Assembly: GCF_019263585.2 (NCBI RefSeq)
Contig: NZ_JADQDF010000001.1
Span: 2,418,001 to 2,482,000, forward strand
From: Pseudonocardia oceani
Lineage (GTDB): Bacteria; Actinomycetota; Actinomycetes; Mycobacteriales; Pseudonocardiaceae
Length of the DNA: 64,000 nt
Reading direction: 5' to 3'
The notes under the pieces: generated by a model
Seen by the model: only the letters and a program-made list of their open reading frames with translations
What the model was told of the DNA's origin: nothing
Database searches by the model: none
Made by a program: the position numbers and the translations under genes
Part shown: one piece after another, positions 25,979 through 34,712 of the stretch
Position numbering within the stretch: position 1 is the stretch's first letter
How the letters are laid out: each line of letters begins with the position of its first letter

Positions 25979-26407
25979 TCACGTCCTCAGCACGCAGAGC
26001 AGGGCGAGCCGGCGGGGAACGGTCGGCGGAGGGGCTCGCGAGCCTCCCGCGCTCGACCACGTCATACCCACGATGTGGGACGGTCCGTCCCCGCCGCCTC
26101 GGAGGAGGAACAGCGCGATCACGACCACGAGCGCCCCGAACAGCACCGCGAGGCACAGGTGGAGCAGATCCGCGAGGTGGTCGGCGTGACGGTCCGACAC
26201 CGGAGCGCCGGCCGCGGAACCATGTCCGGGCTCCGACCCGGCCGGCTCGGTCATCACCGACACGGGCTCGACGACCGCCACCTGTGGCGTGGTGCCCGTG
26301 AGCAGGACGTGGTGCATCCCGATCAGACCCAGGACGAGCCCGGCCACGGCGAGTGCGAGCAGCCAGCCGCTCACACGCGGTGTGCCGGCTCGAGAGTGCA
26401 CGGGCAC
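25979..26407 (-). CDS. DUF6153-like small membrane protein
   Basis: 142 aa from GTG 26407. Two membrane helices (about 13-34 and 83-103) flank a loop with HGSAAGAP and DRHADHLADLLHL. The pattern matches small actinobacterial proteins (DUF6153) seen next to copper/DUF305 genes. No enzymatic motif. Part of the minus-strand array, 56 bp upstream of the DUF305 gene. Function unknown; a His-bearing loop between helices fits metal handling. Confidence 0.6.
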   Translation of the reverse strand: MPVHSRAGTPRVSGWLLALAVAGLVLGLIGMHHVLLTGTTPQVAVVEPVSVMTEPAGSEPGHGSAAGAPVSDRHADHLADLLHLCLAVLFGALVVVIALFLLRGGGDGPSHIVGMTWSSAGGSRAPPPTVPRRLALLCVLRT

Positions 26408-26585
26408 GACCCTAGCGATCGTCGCCGATCTTCGCAGGGGTCACCCGTTCCTGGCCGTCGCCCTCAGCGGCTCCGGACCGCCCGGGCGTCGGACGCCCCG
26501 CCCCACGCCTCAGCCCTGTGAAGCCGAGGCTCGAGGACCGAGAGGATCATGGGGACGAGCAGCACGAACAGGCCACACCGGCTGT

Positions 26586-28028
26586 TCACGGCGCCATCGC
26601 AGGCGGCCCGGAGAGCAGCGGCAGCAGGACGCCCCCGCCGAGACCGAGACCGAGCGACACGACCGACGCCAGGTAGGCGGTGCGCGCCGAGCCGAGCGAG
26701 ATCGGTGGTGCGGCGACGCGGTCCACGTCCGCGTCGCGGAAGGCCGGCGCGATCCAGCGCAGGTAGTAGAAGACGCTGGCGACGGTGTTGACCACGGCGA
26801 GGACGGCGAGCCAGCCCAGACCACCCTCGACGGCCGCGGTGAAGACGGTGAGCTTCCCGAGGAACACGGCGGTGGGCGGGGTGCCGACGAGTCCGAGCAG
26901 GCAGACGATGAGTGCGGCGACGAGCAGGGGATGTCGCCGCGCCGCTCCACGGTAGTCGTCGAGCTCGGTGTACGCCGGCAGCGCGGCGACGACGGCGAAG
27001 GCACCCAGGTTGGTGATCGCGTAGGCCGCGAGGTAGAGGAGGAGGGCGGGCTGGGCCAGCTCGGACCGGCCTGCCACGGCGACCGCCATGAGCAGGTAGC
27101 CGACCTGGCTGATGGTCGAGTAGCCGAGCAGACGCTGCACCGAGGTCTGGAAGAACGCGGCGAGGTTGCCCAGCGTCATCGACGCGGCGGCCACGACGGC
27201 CACCAGCAGGGTCGCGTCGACGGCCTCGGGTGGCACGGCGACGAGCAGCAACCGGTAGACCGCGACCAGCGCACCGATCTTCGGGATGGTGCTGACGATC
27301 GCCGCGACCGCGGGTGGTGTGCCGGCGGTGACGTCGGGGACCCAGAAGTGCACCGGGACGGCGCCCGCCTTGAACAGCAGGCCGCCCAGCAGGGCGACCA
27401 CCCCGACCGCGACGACGGCCGTATCGGCACCGGCAAGACCGTCACGCATCGCGCTGTAGGCCGTGGTGCGGGCGACGCCGTAGAGGATCGCGGTGCCCGT
27501 CAGCATCGCGACGCCGAGGAATGCGCCGGACAGGTAGTACTTCATCGCGGCCTCGGTGGACAGCGCGCGGGCGTCCCACCCCGCGAGTGCGTACAGGGGC
27601 ACGCTGGCCAGCAGGAATGCCGCGAACAGCAGCAGCAGGTCGTTGGCTCCGCCCAGCACGATCGTGCCGAGCGACCCGAGCAGGAGCAGCACCACGAACT
27701 CGGTCTCGCGCCGGTGTCCCCGGGTCGCGTCCGCCGACAGCGCCAGCGCGATCAGCAGGGCCACGAGCACGATCGCGCGGGCGGCGTGGGTGATGCCGTC
27801 GATCGCGTAGCTGGTGCCGAACACGACCTGGTCGGGCTCCCGGGCCGCGGCGGCGGTGGCGGCGAGCCCGGCGACGGCGGCCGCCGCGGCGAGGAGCCGC
27901 ACGGCGTACTGCCGGCGCCGTGGGAGCCACGCGCCCAGCAGCAGCCCGACGACCGCGGCGGCGAGCAGCAGCAGCTCCGGCACCAGCGCGCCGGGGTTCT
28001 CGTTCATCGTCATCGCGCCGCCGGTCAT
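26586..28028 (-). CDS. nuoN: NADH-quinone oxidoreductase subunit N-like antiporter subunit
   Basis: 480 aa, about 14 membrane helices. ATG 28028 overlaps the nuoM stop. Conserved antiporter-type segments: AGAVPVHFWVPDVTAGTPPAVAAIVSTIPKI-GA with the TM7 Lys, YSTISQVGYLLMAVAV, and LGLVGTPPTAVFLGKLTVF with a TM12 Lys. One of three Mrp-antiporter-like proton channels of complex I. Last Nuo gene of the set; 178 bp separate it from the DUF6153 gene. Confidence 0.88.
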   Translation of the reverse strand: MTGGAMTMNENPGALVPELLLLAAAVVGLLLGAWLPRRRQYAVRLLAAAAAVAGLAATAAAAREPDQVVFGTSYAIDGITHAARAIVLVALLIALALSADATRGHRRETEFVVLLLLGSLGTIVLGGANDLLLLFAAFLLASVPLYALAGWDARALSTEAAMKYYLSGAFLGVAMLTGTAILYGVARTTAYSAMRDGLAGADTAVVAVGVVALLGGLLFKAGAVPVHFWVPDVTAGTPPAVAAIVSTIPKIGALVAVYRLLLVAVPPEAVDATLLVAVVAAASMTLGNLAAFFQTSVQRLLGYSTISQVGYLLMAVAVAGRSELAQPALLLYLAAYAITNLGAFAVVAALPAYTELDDYRGAARRHPLLVAALIVCLLGLVGTPPTAVFLGKLTVFTAAVEGGLGWLAVLAVVNTVASVFYYLRWIAPAFRDADVDRVAAPPISLGSARTAYLASVVSLGLGLGGGVLLPLLSGPPAMAP

Positions 28029-29533
28029 CGCGCCACGAGCTCCACCAGGGTGCGCGACGCCGGCTCGATCACATCGAGCAGGAAGCGCGGCAGGACCCCG
28101 ATCACCGTGGCCAGCACGAGGAGCGGAACGACGGCTGCGGTTTCGCTGGGTCGCAGATCAGCGAACGCGCGTGGTGTCCCAGGTGCGTCGGGCAGGCGCA
28201 GCGGCCCGAGGAAGAGCCTCTGCAGGGCGAGCAGGAACAGCCCGGCGGTGATGACGATCCCGGTGGCGGCCACGACCGTCGGCCCCGGTGCGGCTGGCAG
28301 GGCGCCGGTGAAGATCTGGAACTCGGCGATGAACCCGGAGAAGCCGGGCAGCCCCAGTGAGGCGAAGGCGGCGACCGCGAACGCAGCGGCGAAACTCGGG
28401 GTCCGCGCCGCGAGGCCGGAGTAGGCGCGCATGTCGTAGGTGCCGCCGCGGTCGTGCAGCACTCCGGCGAGCAGGAACAGCGCCGCGGTGATCAGCCCGT
28501 GGCTGACCATCTGGGTCACCGCCCCGGTGGTGGCCCGCTGCCGGGCCTGCTCGTCGGTGCCGGCCAGCATCCCCGCGGCACCGACGGCGAGGACGACGTA
28601 GCCCATGTGGTTGACCGAGGTGTAGGCGATCATGCGCTTGAGATCGGTCTGGGCCAGTGCGAGTAGCGCTCCGTAGATCACCGACACCGCCCCGACGATG
28701 ACCGCGACCAGGGCGTACTGCCGCCAGGTGTCGGGCAGGATCGGCATCGCGATGCGCACGAAGCCGTAGGTGCCCATCTTCAGCAGCACCCCGGCGAGGA
28801 TCGCCGAGCCGGTCGCGGGCGCCTCGGTGTGCGCGGGCGGCAACCACGTGTGGAAGGGCACCGTCGGGGTCTTCACCGCCAGGCCCAGCGCGATCGCGAG
28901 CAGGGCCAGTGAGGCGTACGGACCACCTCCTGCGAGCGGGTCCGCGGCGATCAGGTCGACGATGTCGAAGGTCCTCGGTTCGGCGACGAGGTAGAGCAGG
29001 ATGAACCCGAGCAGCAGCGCGAGCGAGCCGAGGAAGGTGTAGAGGAAGAACTTCAGCGCTGCGGCGCGAGCCCGGTCCCCGTGGCCCCAGCCCGCGATGA
29101 GGAAGTACATCGCGACGATCGACAGGTCGAAGAACAGGAAGAACAGGATCAGGTCCAGCGCGACGAACAGCCCGAGGCAGACGGTCTGCAGCCCCAGGAA
29201 CAGCGTCACGTAGGCCTTGGTCCGCCGCGTCTCCCGCAGCGCGAACACGGCGCAGGCCCCGAACAGCACGGCCGTCAGCGCGACCAGCGGGAGGGACAGT
29301 CCGTCCACCCCGACGTGGTAGGAGATCCCCACGCTGGGGATCCACGGCACGCGCTGCTCGAAGGCGAACCCGCCACCGGTCGGGAGCGCGAGCCAGACCG
29401 CGGCGATGAGGACGAGTTCGAGGACGCTGACGCCGATCCAGGCGCCGACGAACACGCGCGGCGGCGCGGTGCCGGGCACCAGGAGCAGGACTGCGGCGAG
29501 CGCTACGGGCAGGAACACGATCAGCGACAACAT
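28025..29533 (-). CDS. nuoM: NADH-quinone oxidoreductase subunit M-like antiporter subunit
   Basis: 502 aa, about 14 helices. LAVKTPTVPFHTWLPPAHTEAPATGSAILAG-VLLKMGTYG keeps both channel lysines, and LPGFSGFIAEFQIF keeps the TM12 Glu. The TM5 position, normally Glu in FFELMLVPMYFLI, reads FFDLSIVAMYFLI, an Asp substitution. That is conservative but unusual and supports a divergent complex. ATG at 29533, three bases after the nuoL stop. Confidence 0.9.
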   Translation of the reverse strand: MLSLIVFLPVALAAVLLLVPGTAPPRVFVGAWIGVSVLELVLIAAVWLALPTGGGFAFEQRVPWIPSVGISYHVGVDGLSLPLVALTAVLFGACAVFALRETRRTKAYVTLFLGLQTVCLGLFVALDLILFFLFFDLSIVAMYFLIAGWGHGDRARAAALKFFLYTFLGSLALLLGFILLYLVAEPRTFDIVDLIAADPLAGGGPYASLALLAIALGLAVKTPTVPFHTWLPPAHTEAPATGSAILAGVLLKMGTYGFVRIAMPILPDTWRQYALVAVIVGAVSVIYGALLALAQTDLKRMIAYTSVNHMGYVVLAVGAAGMLAGTDEQARQRATTGAVTQMVSHGLITAALFLLAGVLHDRGGTYDMRAYSGLAARTPSFAAAFAVAAFASLGLPGFSGFIAEFQIFTGALPAAPGPTVVAATGIVITAGLFLLALQRLFLGPLRLPDAPGTPRAFADLRPSETAAVVPLLVLATVIGVLPRFLLDVIEPASRTLVELVAR

Positions 29534-29536
29534 CTG

Positions 29537-31363
29537 CTACCCCACCACGATGACGAGAACGGCCAGCACCATGAGGGCGACGACGGCCTGGGCGTAGTAC
29601 TGGTGGACCTGCCCGGTCTGGGGGCGCCGCGCCAGCCGTCCGAGGCGGCGCGTCCCCGCCGCAACGGCGCGCACGGCCCCGTCGACCGACAGCTCGCCCC
29701 GCCGGTCGAGGCTCCGCGCCACGGCCACGGTCGCGCGGCCCGCACCGTCCACGGCGCGGTCGAGGACGCGGTCGTCGAAGCGGGCCAGCGCCGCCGCGAG
29801 GACGAGCACCGGGCGGACGACCACGGCGTGCGCCGCCCGTCCCATCCCCAGCCAACCCACCAGTGAGCGGGACGAGGGCAACCGCGAGGCCGACCGCCAG
29901 GTAGACAGCACCGCGACGACGGCGATCGACGCGGACACGACCAGCTCCCACACCTGCGGCGCCGGCGCGACGGCCAGCGCGCCCGACAGCACGAGCGGAA
30001 GAACGCCGAGCACCGTCGCGAGCACGGCGAGCACGACCAGCGGCGGGGCGAAGGCCCCGCTCACCGCGCCGACCGGCTCCTGCTCGACGGGCGGCGAGCC
30101 GCCGGCGACGATCTCGGTGGAGGGCTGCCACACGAACCACACCGCCTTGGCGCTGTAGACCGCGGACACCGCGGCGGCGAGGAGTCCGACGGCGTAGAGC
30201 ACGACGCTCTGCTCGAGTGCCGCGGCGAGCACGGCGTCCTTGCCGACCCACAGGGACAGCGGCGGTAGCCCGGCCAGCGAGGCCGCACCGATCGTGAAGG
30301 CGACCCCGACGAGCGGGAACCGGCGCGCGGCCCCGCGGAGCCCGTCGAGCTGCTTGGTGCCCAGGGCCACCAGCCAGGCCCCCGCCGCGAGGAACAGCAG
30401 GCTCTTGGTCGCGGCGTGGGCGACCAGCTGAACGGCACCGCCGGCGACGGCGCCGGAGCCGGCGGCCAGGACCATGAAGCCGATCTGCGCGCAGGTCGAC
30501 GCCGCGAGCAACTGCTTGAGGTCGGTCTGGGCCACCGCGACCAGGCCCAGGAGAACGGCCGTGGCAGCTCCGACCCACGCCACCATCGGCGAGGCCCATC
30601 CACTGCGTTCGAGCAGCGGTACCAGCCGCAGCAGCAGGTAGGCCCCGGCCGCGACCATCGTCGCCGAGTGCAGCAGGGCCGAGACCGGGCTCGGGCCCCG
30701 CATCGCCCCGGACAGCCAGAACGAGAACGGCAGCTGTGCCGACTTGCCCAGCGCGGCGAGCACCACCCCGGCCGTGACGACGTGCAGCCATGGACCGGAG
30801 GCCGCGGGCAGCTCGGCCAGCGCCAGCGACCCGACCCCGCCGGCGAGCGCGGCACCGGCGGCGACGTAGAGGCCCAGATCGGCCAGGCGGGTGGTCAGAA
30901 GAGCGGTGTGCGCCGCGTCGACGGACGCGGGCTCGCGCCAGCGGTAACCGATCAGCACCCAGCTGGTCGCCCCCATCACCTCCCACGCCATGAGCAGCAC
31001 GACCAGCGTCGTCGCGGTCACCGTCACCAGCATCGCGCCCGCGAACAGCAGGACGAACCCGACGAAGCGCGCGGTGCGCAGGTCCGACTCCCCGGCGGCG
31101 AACACCAGCACGGCAAGGGTCACGACGGCGACCGTCACGACCATCAGGGCCGAGAGACCGTCCACGGCCAGACCCGCCCGGATGCCGACGAGCAGTGGGG
31201 CGTCGACGGCGGGCCGGACGACGGCGACCGGCACGGCGAGTGCGAGTACGGCAACGCCGAACAGCACACCGATGCCGGCGGAGGCCCGGTCGAGGCGAGG
31301 GCCCGTCACGGTGAGGAGCGCACCGCCGAGCAGCGGGACGGTGACGAGAGCCCACAGCAGCAC
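29537..31363 (-). CDS. nuoL: NADH-quinone oxidoreductase subunit L-like antiporter subunit
   Basis: 608 aa from GTG 31363 (GAAGGG upstream, inside the end of nuoK). The usual NuoL core is present: MAWEVMGATSWVLIGY (TM5 Glu), LGKSAQLPFSFWLSGAMRGPSPVSALLHSAT (split here: GKSAQLPFSFWL then GPSPVSALLHSATMV) and SLWVGKDAVLAAA (TM12 Lys). The C-terminal region contains the long amphipathic helix and a final membrane helix. Pumping residues are intact, unlike the altered hydrophilic part of this complex. Confidence 0.9.
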   Translation of the reverse strand: MLLWALVTVPLLGGALLTVTGPRLDRASAGIGVLFGVAVLALAVPVAVVRPAVDAPLLVGIRAGLAVDGLSALMVVTVAVVTLAVLVFAAGESDLRTARFVGFVLLFAGAMLVTVTATTLVVLLMAWEVMGATSWVLIGYRWREPASVDAAHTALLTTRLADLGLYVAAGAALAGGVGSLALAELPAASGPWLHVVTAGVVLAALGKSAQLPFSFWLSGAMRGPSPVSALLHSATMVAAGAYLLLRLVPLLERSGWASPMVAWVGAATAVLLGLVAVAQTDLKQLLAASTCAQIGFMVLAAGSGAVAGGAVQLVAHAATKSLLFLAAGAWLVALGTKQLDGLRGAARRFPLVGVAFTIGAASLAGLPPLSLWVGKDAVLAAALEQSVVLYAVGLLAAAVSAVYSAKAVWFVWQPSTEIVAGGSPPVEQEPVGAVSGAFAPPLVVLAVLATVLGVLPLVLSGALAVAPAPQVWELVVSASIAVVAVLSTWRSASRLPSSRSLVGWLGMGRAAHAVVVRPVLVLAAALARFDDRVLDRAVDGAGRATVAVARSLDRRGELSVDGAVRAVAAGTRRLGRLARRPQTGQVHQYYAQAVVALMVLAVLVIVVG

Positions 31364-31368
31364 CGGCG

Positions 31369-31674
31369 TCAGCCCTTCAGGTCCGCGGCGTCGTCGGTCA
31401 TGTCGACCTGCCGGGAGCGGTAGATCGCGGTGGCCACCGCGAACCCGGCAGCCATCTCGATCGCCATCGCCGTGATCACCACGACGATCAGCACCTGCCC
31501 GTCGGTGCCGCCGGGCGCGACGTAGTACCAGAACGCGGCCGTGGCGACGATGACGCCGTTGAGCATCAGCTCGAGCCCCATCATGATCATGACGATCGAC
31601 ATCTGCGACAGCGCGCCGAACAGCCCGATCGCGAACAGGCCGGCAGCCAGGAGCAGGAACAGCTCGAGGTTCAT
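31369..31674 (-). CDS. nuoK: NADH-quinone oxidoreductase subunit K-like
   Basis: 101 aa, three membrane helices. ATG 31674 overlaps the nuoJ stop. The Glu of TM2 (MIMMGLELMLNGVI) and the TM3 Glu (TAMAIEMAAGFAVA) are both present; these two are essential in the complex I proton path. Size is normal for NuoK (about 100 aa). Confidence 0.92.
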   Translation of the reverse strand: MNLELFLLLAAGLFAIGLFGALSQMSIVMIMMGLELMLNGVIVATAAFWYYVAPGGTDGQVLIVVVITAMAIEMAAGFAVATAIYRSRQVDMTDDAADLKG

Positions 31675-32231
31675 CCGACACCCCCACCGGCCGGGTCGTC
31701 GGCGGGCGAGCGGTCCAGGTCGTCGCCGAACCGGTCGTAGCGACCGCGGCGGGTCGAGAGCACGACGGTCGCGACGATCGTGGCGAACAATGTCACGCCC
31801 AGGGTCATCATCGTCAGCATCTGCCCGCCCATGAGCGCCTCGCCCAGGGCGAGGGTCAGATCCTGGGCGGGCTCCCCCTGCCGCGTCGGCCAGTCGACGA
31901 GCAGGATCCCGGCGGCCAGGGCTACGAACACGACCGCTGCTATGACGGCGGAGCCCTTCGTGTTGTGGAACATCGACATGGGCATCAGGCCGGCCGGGTT
32001 CATCATGTACATGATCATGAACACGGCCATGACCACCATCTCGATGATCATCATCAGCACGATCACCACACCCAGGTAGCTCAGACCCAGCAAGAGCACC
32101 AGGCCGGCCACGGCGAGGAACGACGCGAGCAGCGCGAACGTCACCTGGGCCATCGAGTCCAGGCGGAACACCAGTGCGCCGAAGACCAGCGCGGCGATGG
32201 CCAGCACCCAGAACAGGACGATCGACGACAC
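31671..32231 (-). CDS. nuoJ: NADH-quinone oxidoreductase subunit J-like
   Basis: 186 aa, five membrane helices; starts at ATG 32231, immediately after the nuoH stop. TM3 LSYLGVVIVLMMIIEMVVMAVFMIMYMMN is unusually Met-rich where NuoJ normally has the YVGAVMVLFLFV pi-bulge helix. That helix drives the conformational coupling in complex I, so the change may alter gating. Length is close to normal. Confidence 0.88.
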   Translation of the reverse strand: MSSIVLFWVLAIAALVFGALVFRLDSMAQVTFALLASFLAVAGLVLLLGLSYLGVVIVLMMIIEMVVMAVFMIMYMMNPAGLMPMSMFHNTKGSAVIAAVVFVALAAGILLVDWPTRQGEPAQDLTLALGEALMGGQMLTMMTLGVTLFATIVATVVLSTRRGRYDRFGDDLDRSPADDPAGGGVG

Positions 32232-33182
32232 CTACATCCCCCCTCGCTGCAGCACGACCACCGCGACGACCAGCGCCTGGGCGATCGTCAACGGGATCAG
32301 CACGACCCACGCGATCTCGGTCCAGCGGTCCATCCGCAAGGTCGGGACCCGCCGCCGCATCCAGATCAGCAGGGCCAGCACCGCGGCGGTCTTGAGGCCC
32401 GTCCACAGCCACGCGGGCAGCCACGGGCCGGCGCCACCGCCGAGGAACAGCGGCACCGCCATCGCCGCCGCCACCACCAGCAGCAGCCAGCGCCCACCGG
32501 CGAACACGAGCCGGTCGATCCCGGACAGCTCGGCCACCGCTCCCCCGCCCAGGTCCCGGTGCACGGGCGCGTCGAAGGGCCCCCAGAACGCCATGGCCGC
32601 AGCGGAGAGGAGGTAGGCGCCGAACGCCACGGGCATGAGAACGACGAACCAGAGATCCTGCTGGGCCTCGACGATGTCGCTGACCCGCAGGCTCTCGGCC
32701 GCCAGTGCGACGGTGATGATCGCGAACATGTGGGGCAGCTCGTAGGCCAGGCCCTGCACGACGAACCGGTAGCCGCCCACCAGCGACAGCGCGCTGTTCG
32801 AGCCCCACCCGACCATCCACACCGCCGCCCACGCCACCACCTCCATGGCGTTGAACCACACGACCCCGACGTCGAGGTCCGCGACCGCGAGCCGCCCCCA
32901 CGGCAGGACCGCCGCCGCGAGCAGTGCGGCCACCGGGAGCACGGCTGCACCCGTGCGCCCGAGGACCGTGTCGGCGGCGACGGTGCGGCGCCGCTGCCCG
33001 ACGAGCAGGCGCGCGGTCTCGCGCACCGGGGTCAGCACGGCTGAGCCGAGCCCGCGGGGGCTCCCGGCGGCGCGGGCGGTCAGCGCGGCGTCGAACGCCA
33101 CAGCGACCCAGGTGGCGACACCCAGCAGCAGTGGGAGCAGCAGCACCGACCAGACCGGGAGAACTCCGGCGGAGTCACTCAT
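32232..33182 (-). CDS. nuoH: NADH-quinone oxidoreductase subunit H-like, divergent
   Basis: 316 aa, about eight helices. Recognisable NuoH segments: GWGSNSALSLVGGYRFVVQGLAYELP and FWGPFDAP. The first cytoplasmic loop, normally with the GPNRVGPxG quinone-site signature, reads ALTARAAGSPRGLGSAVLTPVRE, so the signature is gone. After PFD the acidic EAE/EL pattern of the E-channel is replaced by VHRDLGGGAVAEL. It starts at ATG 33182, overlapping the NuoB/D-like gene by 8 bp. Quinone binding is doubtful. Confidence 0.85.
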   Translation of the reverse strand: MSDSAGVLPVWSVLLLPLLLGVATWVAVAFDAALTARAAGSPRGLGSAVLTPVRETARLLVGQRRRTVAADTVLGRTGAAVLPVAALLAAAVLPWGRLAVADLDVGVVWFNAMEVVAWAAVWMVGWGSNSALSLVGGYRFVVQGLAYELPHMFAIITVALAAESLRVSDIVEAQQDLWFVVLMPVAFGAYLLSAAAMAFWGPFDAPVHRDLGGGAVAELSGIDRLVFAGGRWLLLVVAAAMAVPLFLGGGAGPWLPAWLWTGLKTAAVLALLIWMRRRVPTLRMDRWTEIAWVVLIPLTIAQALVVAVVVLQRGGM

Positions 33183-34224
33183 GACGCACCGGGCCCGTGA
33201 CCGGATCCAGCGCGGCGACGATCAGGCGGGCAGCAGCCAGCTCGGCCCCGACCACCATCTCGGCGAGGTCCTCCACCACCGCCGGCGCGGGGCCCGGTAC
33301 ACCGCGCACTGCGGCGCCGGCGGCGGCCAGGCGCCGATCGACCAGAGTGGCGAGGTCGGTGGGGCCGGCCGGTACGCCGCGCACCAGCCGGCGCAGCGTC
33401 CGGGACCGGCGTACCTGCGCCAGCAGCGCGACGGTCCGGTCCGTGACCCGCTCCGCCGGGCCACCGGCGTGCAGCTCGTCGCGCAGCCTGCGGGCCTGCG
33501 CCGCGGGGTCCGCCCACCCGGCGACGGCGAGCAGCCGCGCGAGCGCGTCGAGCTCTCGTACCGCGTCGCGACCGCTGTCACCCGGGTCTTCCGCTGCCGG
33601 CTGATCGCCCTGGTCCAGGACCTCGGCGTGCGCCTGCTGGATGACGTCGCCCTGCAGCGTCACGCGCAGCACCAGTCCGGCGGGCCAATCCGGGAGCACA
33701 GGCCCGAGCGGCACATGGAGCCGGTCCAGGGTCAGCCCGTCCCGGTCCTCCCCCAGGTCGGCCATCGGCAGGCCACCCGGCATGTCCATCCCCCCGCCGT
33801 GATGGTGATGGCCGCCGTGCTCACCGCCGTGCTCACCGCCGTGCTCACCGCCGTGCTCGGCTTCCTTCACCGTCGCGAGGTCGTGCGGTTCCGATGACTG
33901 CGCACGCTGGTGGGCGTGATTCCGCAGCAGTGCAGCCGCGACGTCGAGTGCAGACACCGCGCGAGACGGGGTGCTGATCTCGGTTCGCGCGCGGGGGGCC
34001 GGCACGGCCGCCCAGGTGCGCTCCACCACTGCGGCCAGTTGCGGCCCGGCCGAGCCCGCGACGACCAGCAGGTCGGCATCAGCCGGGCTCGTGGCGAGCG
34101 GCCAGCCCCGGTGGGTCAGCTCCGCCTCGATGGCGAGCCGGACGTCCATCGCGCCGGGTACGGGTACGAGCAGGACGTGCGGGCGGGCGGCTCCGAGGCG
34201 CAGCAGCACGGCGGTCAGGTCCAT
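33175..34224 (-). CDS. Cysteine-free NuoB/NuoD-like fusion with His-rich linker
   Basis: 349 aa. Residues 1-75 resemble NuoB: ADLLVVAGSAGPQLAAVVERTWAAVPAPR parallels the ADxxIVAGxxxxKMAPxxxxxYxQMPxPR stretch. The middle (about 160-200, LHVPLGPVLPDWPAGLVLRVTLQGDV) resembles the first strands of NuoD. A helical C-terminal part follows. Between the domains lies HGGEHGGEHGGEHGGHHHH, then GGGMDMPGG. There is no cysteine at all, so no N2 cluster can be bound. Overlaps nuoA by 10 bp and nuoH by 8 bp. Likely a structural cap or metal-responsive subunit on the membrane arm (inference). Confidence 0.65.
   Translation of the reverse strand: MDLTAVLLRLGAARPHVLLVPVPGAMDVRLAIEAELTHRGWPLATSPADADLLVVAGSAGPQLAAVVERTWAAVPAPRARTEISTPSRAVSALDVAAALLRNHAHQRAQSSEPHDLATVKEAEHGGEHGGEHGGEHGGHHHHGGGMDMPGGLPMADLGEDRDGLTLDRLHVPLGPVLPDWPAGLVLRVTLQGDVIQQAHAEVLDQGDQPAAEDPGDSGRDAVRELDALARLLAVAGWADPAAQARRLRDELHAGGPAERVTDRTVALLAQVRRSRTLRRLVRGVPAGPTDLATLVDRRLAAAGAAVRGVPGPAPAVVEDLAEMVVGAELAAARLIVAALDPVTGPVRHE
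33814..33861. repeat. 12-bp tandem repeat encoding EHGG units
   Basis: GCCGTGCTCACC repeated three times plus one imperfect unit, inside the NuoB/D-like gene. On the coding strand each unit is Gly-Glu-His-Gly. In-frame 12-bp units can vary in number by slippage, so the length of the metal-binding linker may differ between strains. Confidence 0.8.
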
Positions 34225-34565
34225 CGCAGTGCTCCCTCACGCCAGGCGTAGAGCACGCCGGCGAGCAGGATGGCGAGGAAGAGGAACATCTCGATCACGG
34301 ACGCGACACCGACGCGGGAGACGACCAGTGTCCACGGGTACATGAAGAGCATCTCCATGTCGAAGGCGAGGAACACCAGCGTCACGGGGTACCAGCGGAC
34401 GTGGAACCGGGACACGGCGTGCTCGGTCGCGGGAAGGCCCCCGGAGAACGGCGGCACGTCTGCGGCGATCCGGGCGACCGCAAGGAGCCTTGACAGCCCG
34501 TAGCCCGCGAGGACCAGGGCGACCGATACGCCGAGCAGGGCCAGGACCGGACCGAACTGCGTCAT
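34215..34565 (-). CDS. nuoA: NADH-quinone oxidoreductase subunit A-like
   Basis: 116 aa, three helices, from ATG 34565 with GAGGAG upstream. FHVRWYPVTLVFLAFDMEMLFMYPW is the conserved TM2 region with the acidic residues of NuoA. The loop Cys found in many NuoA proteins is absent: the loop reads DVPPFSGGLPATEHAVSRF. First Nuo gene after copA, separated by 147 bp that could hold a secondary promoter. Confidence 0.9.
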   Translation of the reverse strand: MTQFGPVLALLGVSVALVLAGYGLSRLLAVARIAADVPPFSGGLPATEHAVSRFHVRWYPVTLVFLAFDMEMLFMYPWTLVVSRVGVASVIEMFLFLAILLAGVLYAWREGALRWT

Positions 34566-34712
34566 GTCACCGCTCCTCGGGGGGTGTGGGGGACGGTCAG
34601 TTGATCGTGTCGGCCAGGGGTGTGGCTACCCCGAGCGGCCGAGAAGAACCTGACGGGGCCGCCCGGATGGCGCCGGCTCGATGACCGAACCGGTGCCACC
34701 CGCGCTGCCGAC

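Noticed and set aside
26408..26585. Small membrane protein remnant between nuoN and DUF6153
   Set aside because: A minus-strand run (LFVLLVPMILSVLEPRLH) looks membrane-like but is too short and has no start; not annotated.
33780..33865. Repeat array at 33814-33861 as a CRISPR or regulatory repeat
   Set aside because: Unit is 12 bp without spacers and lies in frame inside a coding gene, where it encodes EHGG.
34566..34712. Terminator between copA and nuoA
   Set aside because: Only a 5-bp GGGGT/ACCCC stem is visible; too weak to claim, so the array was not split there.
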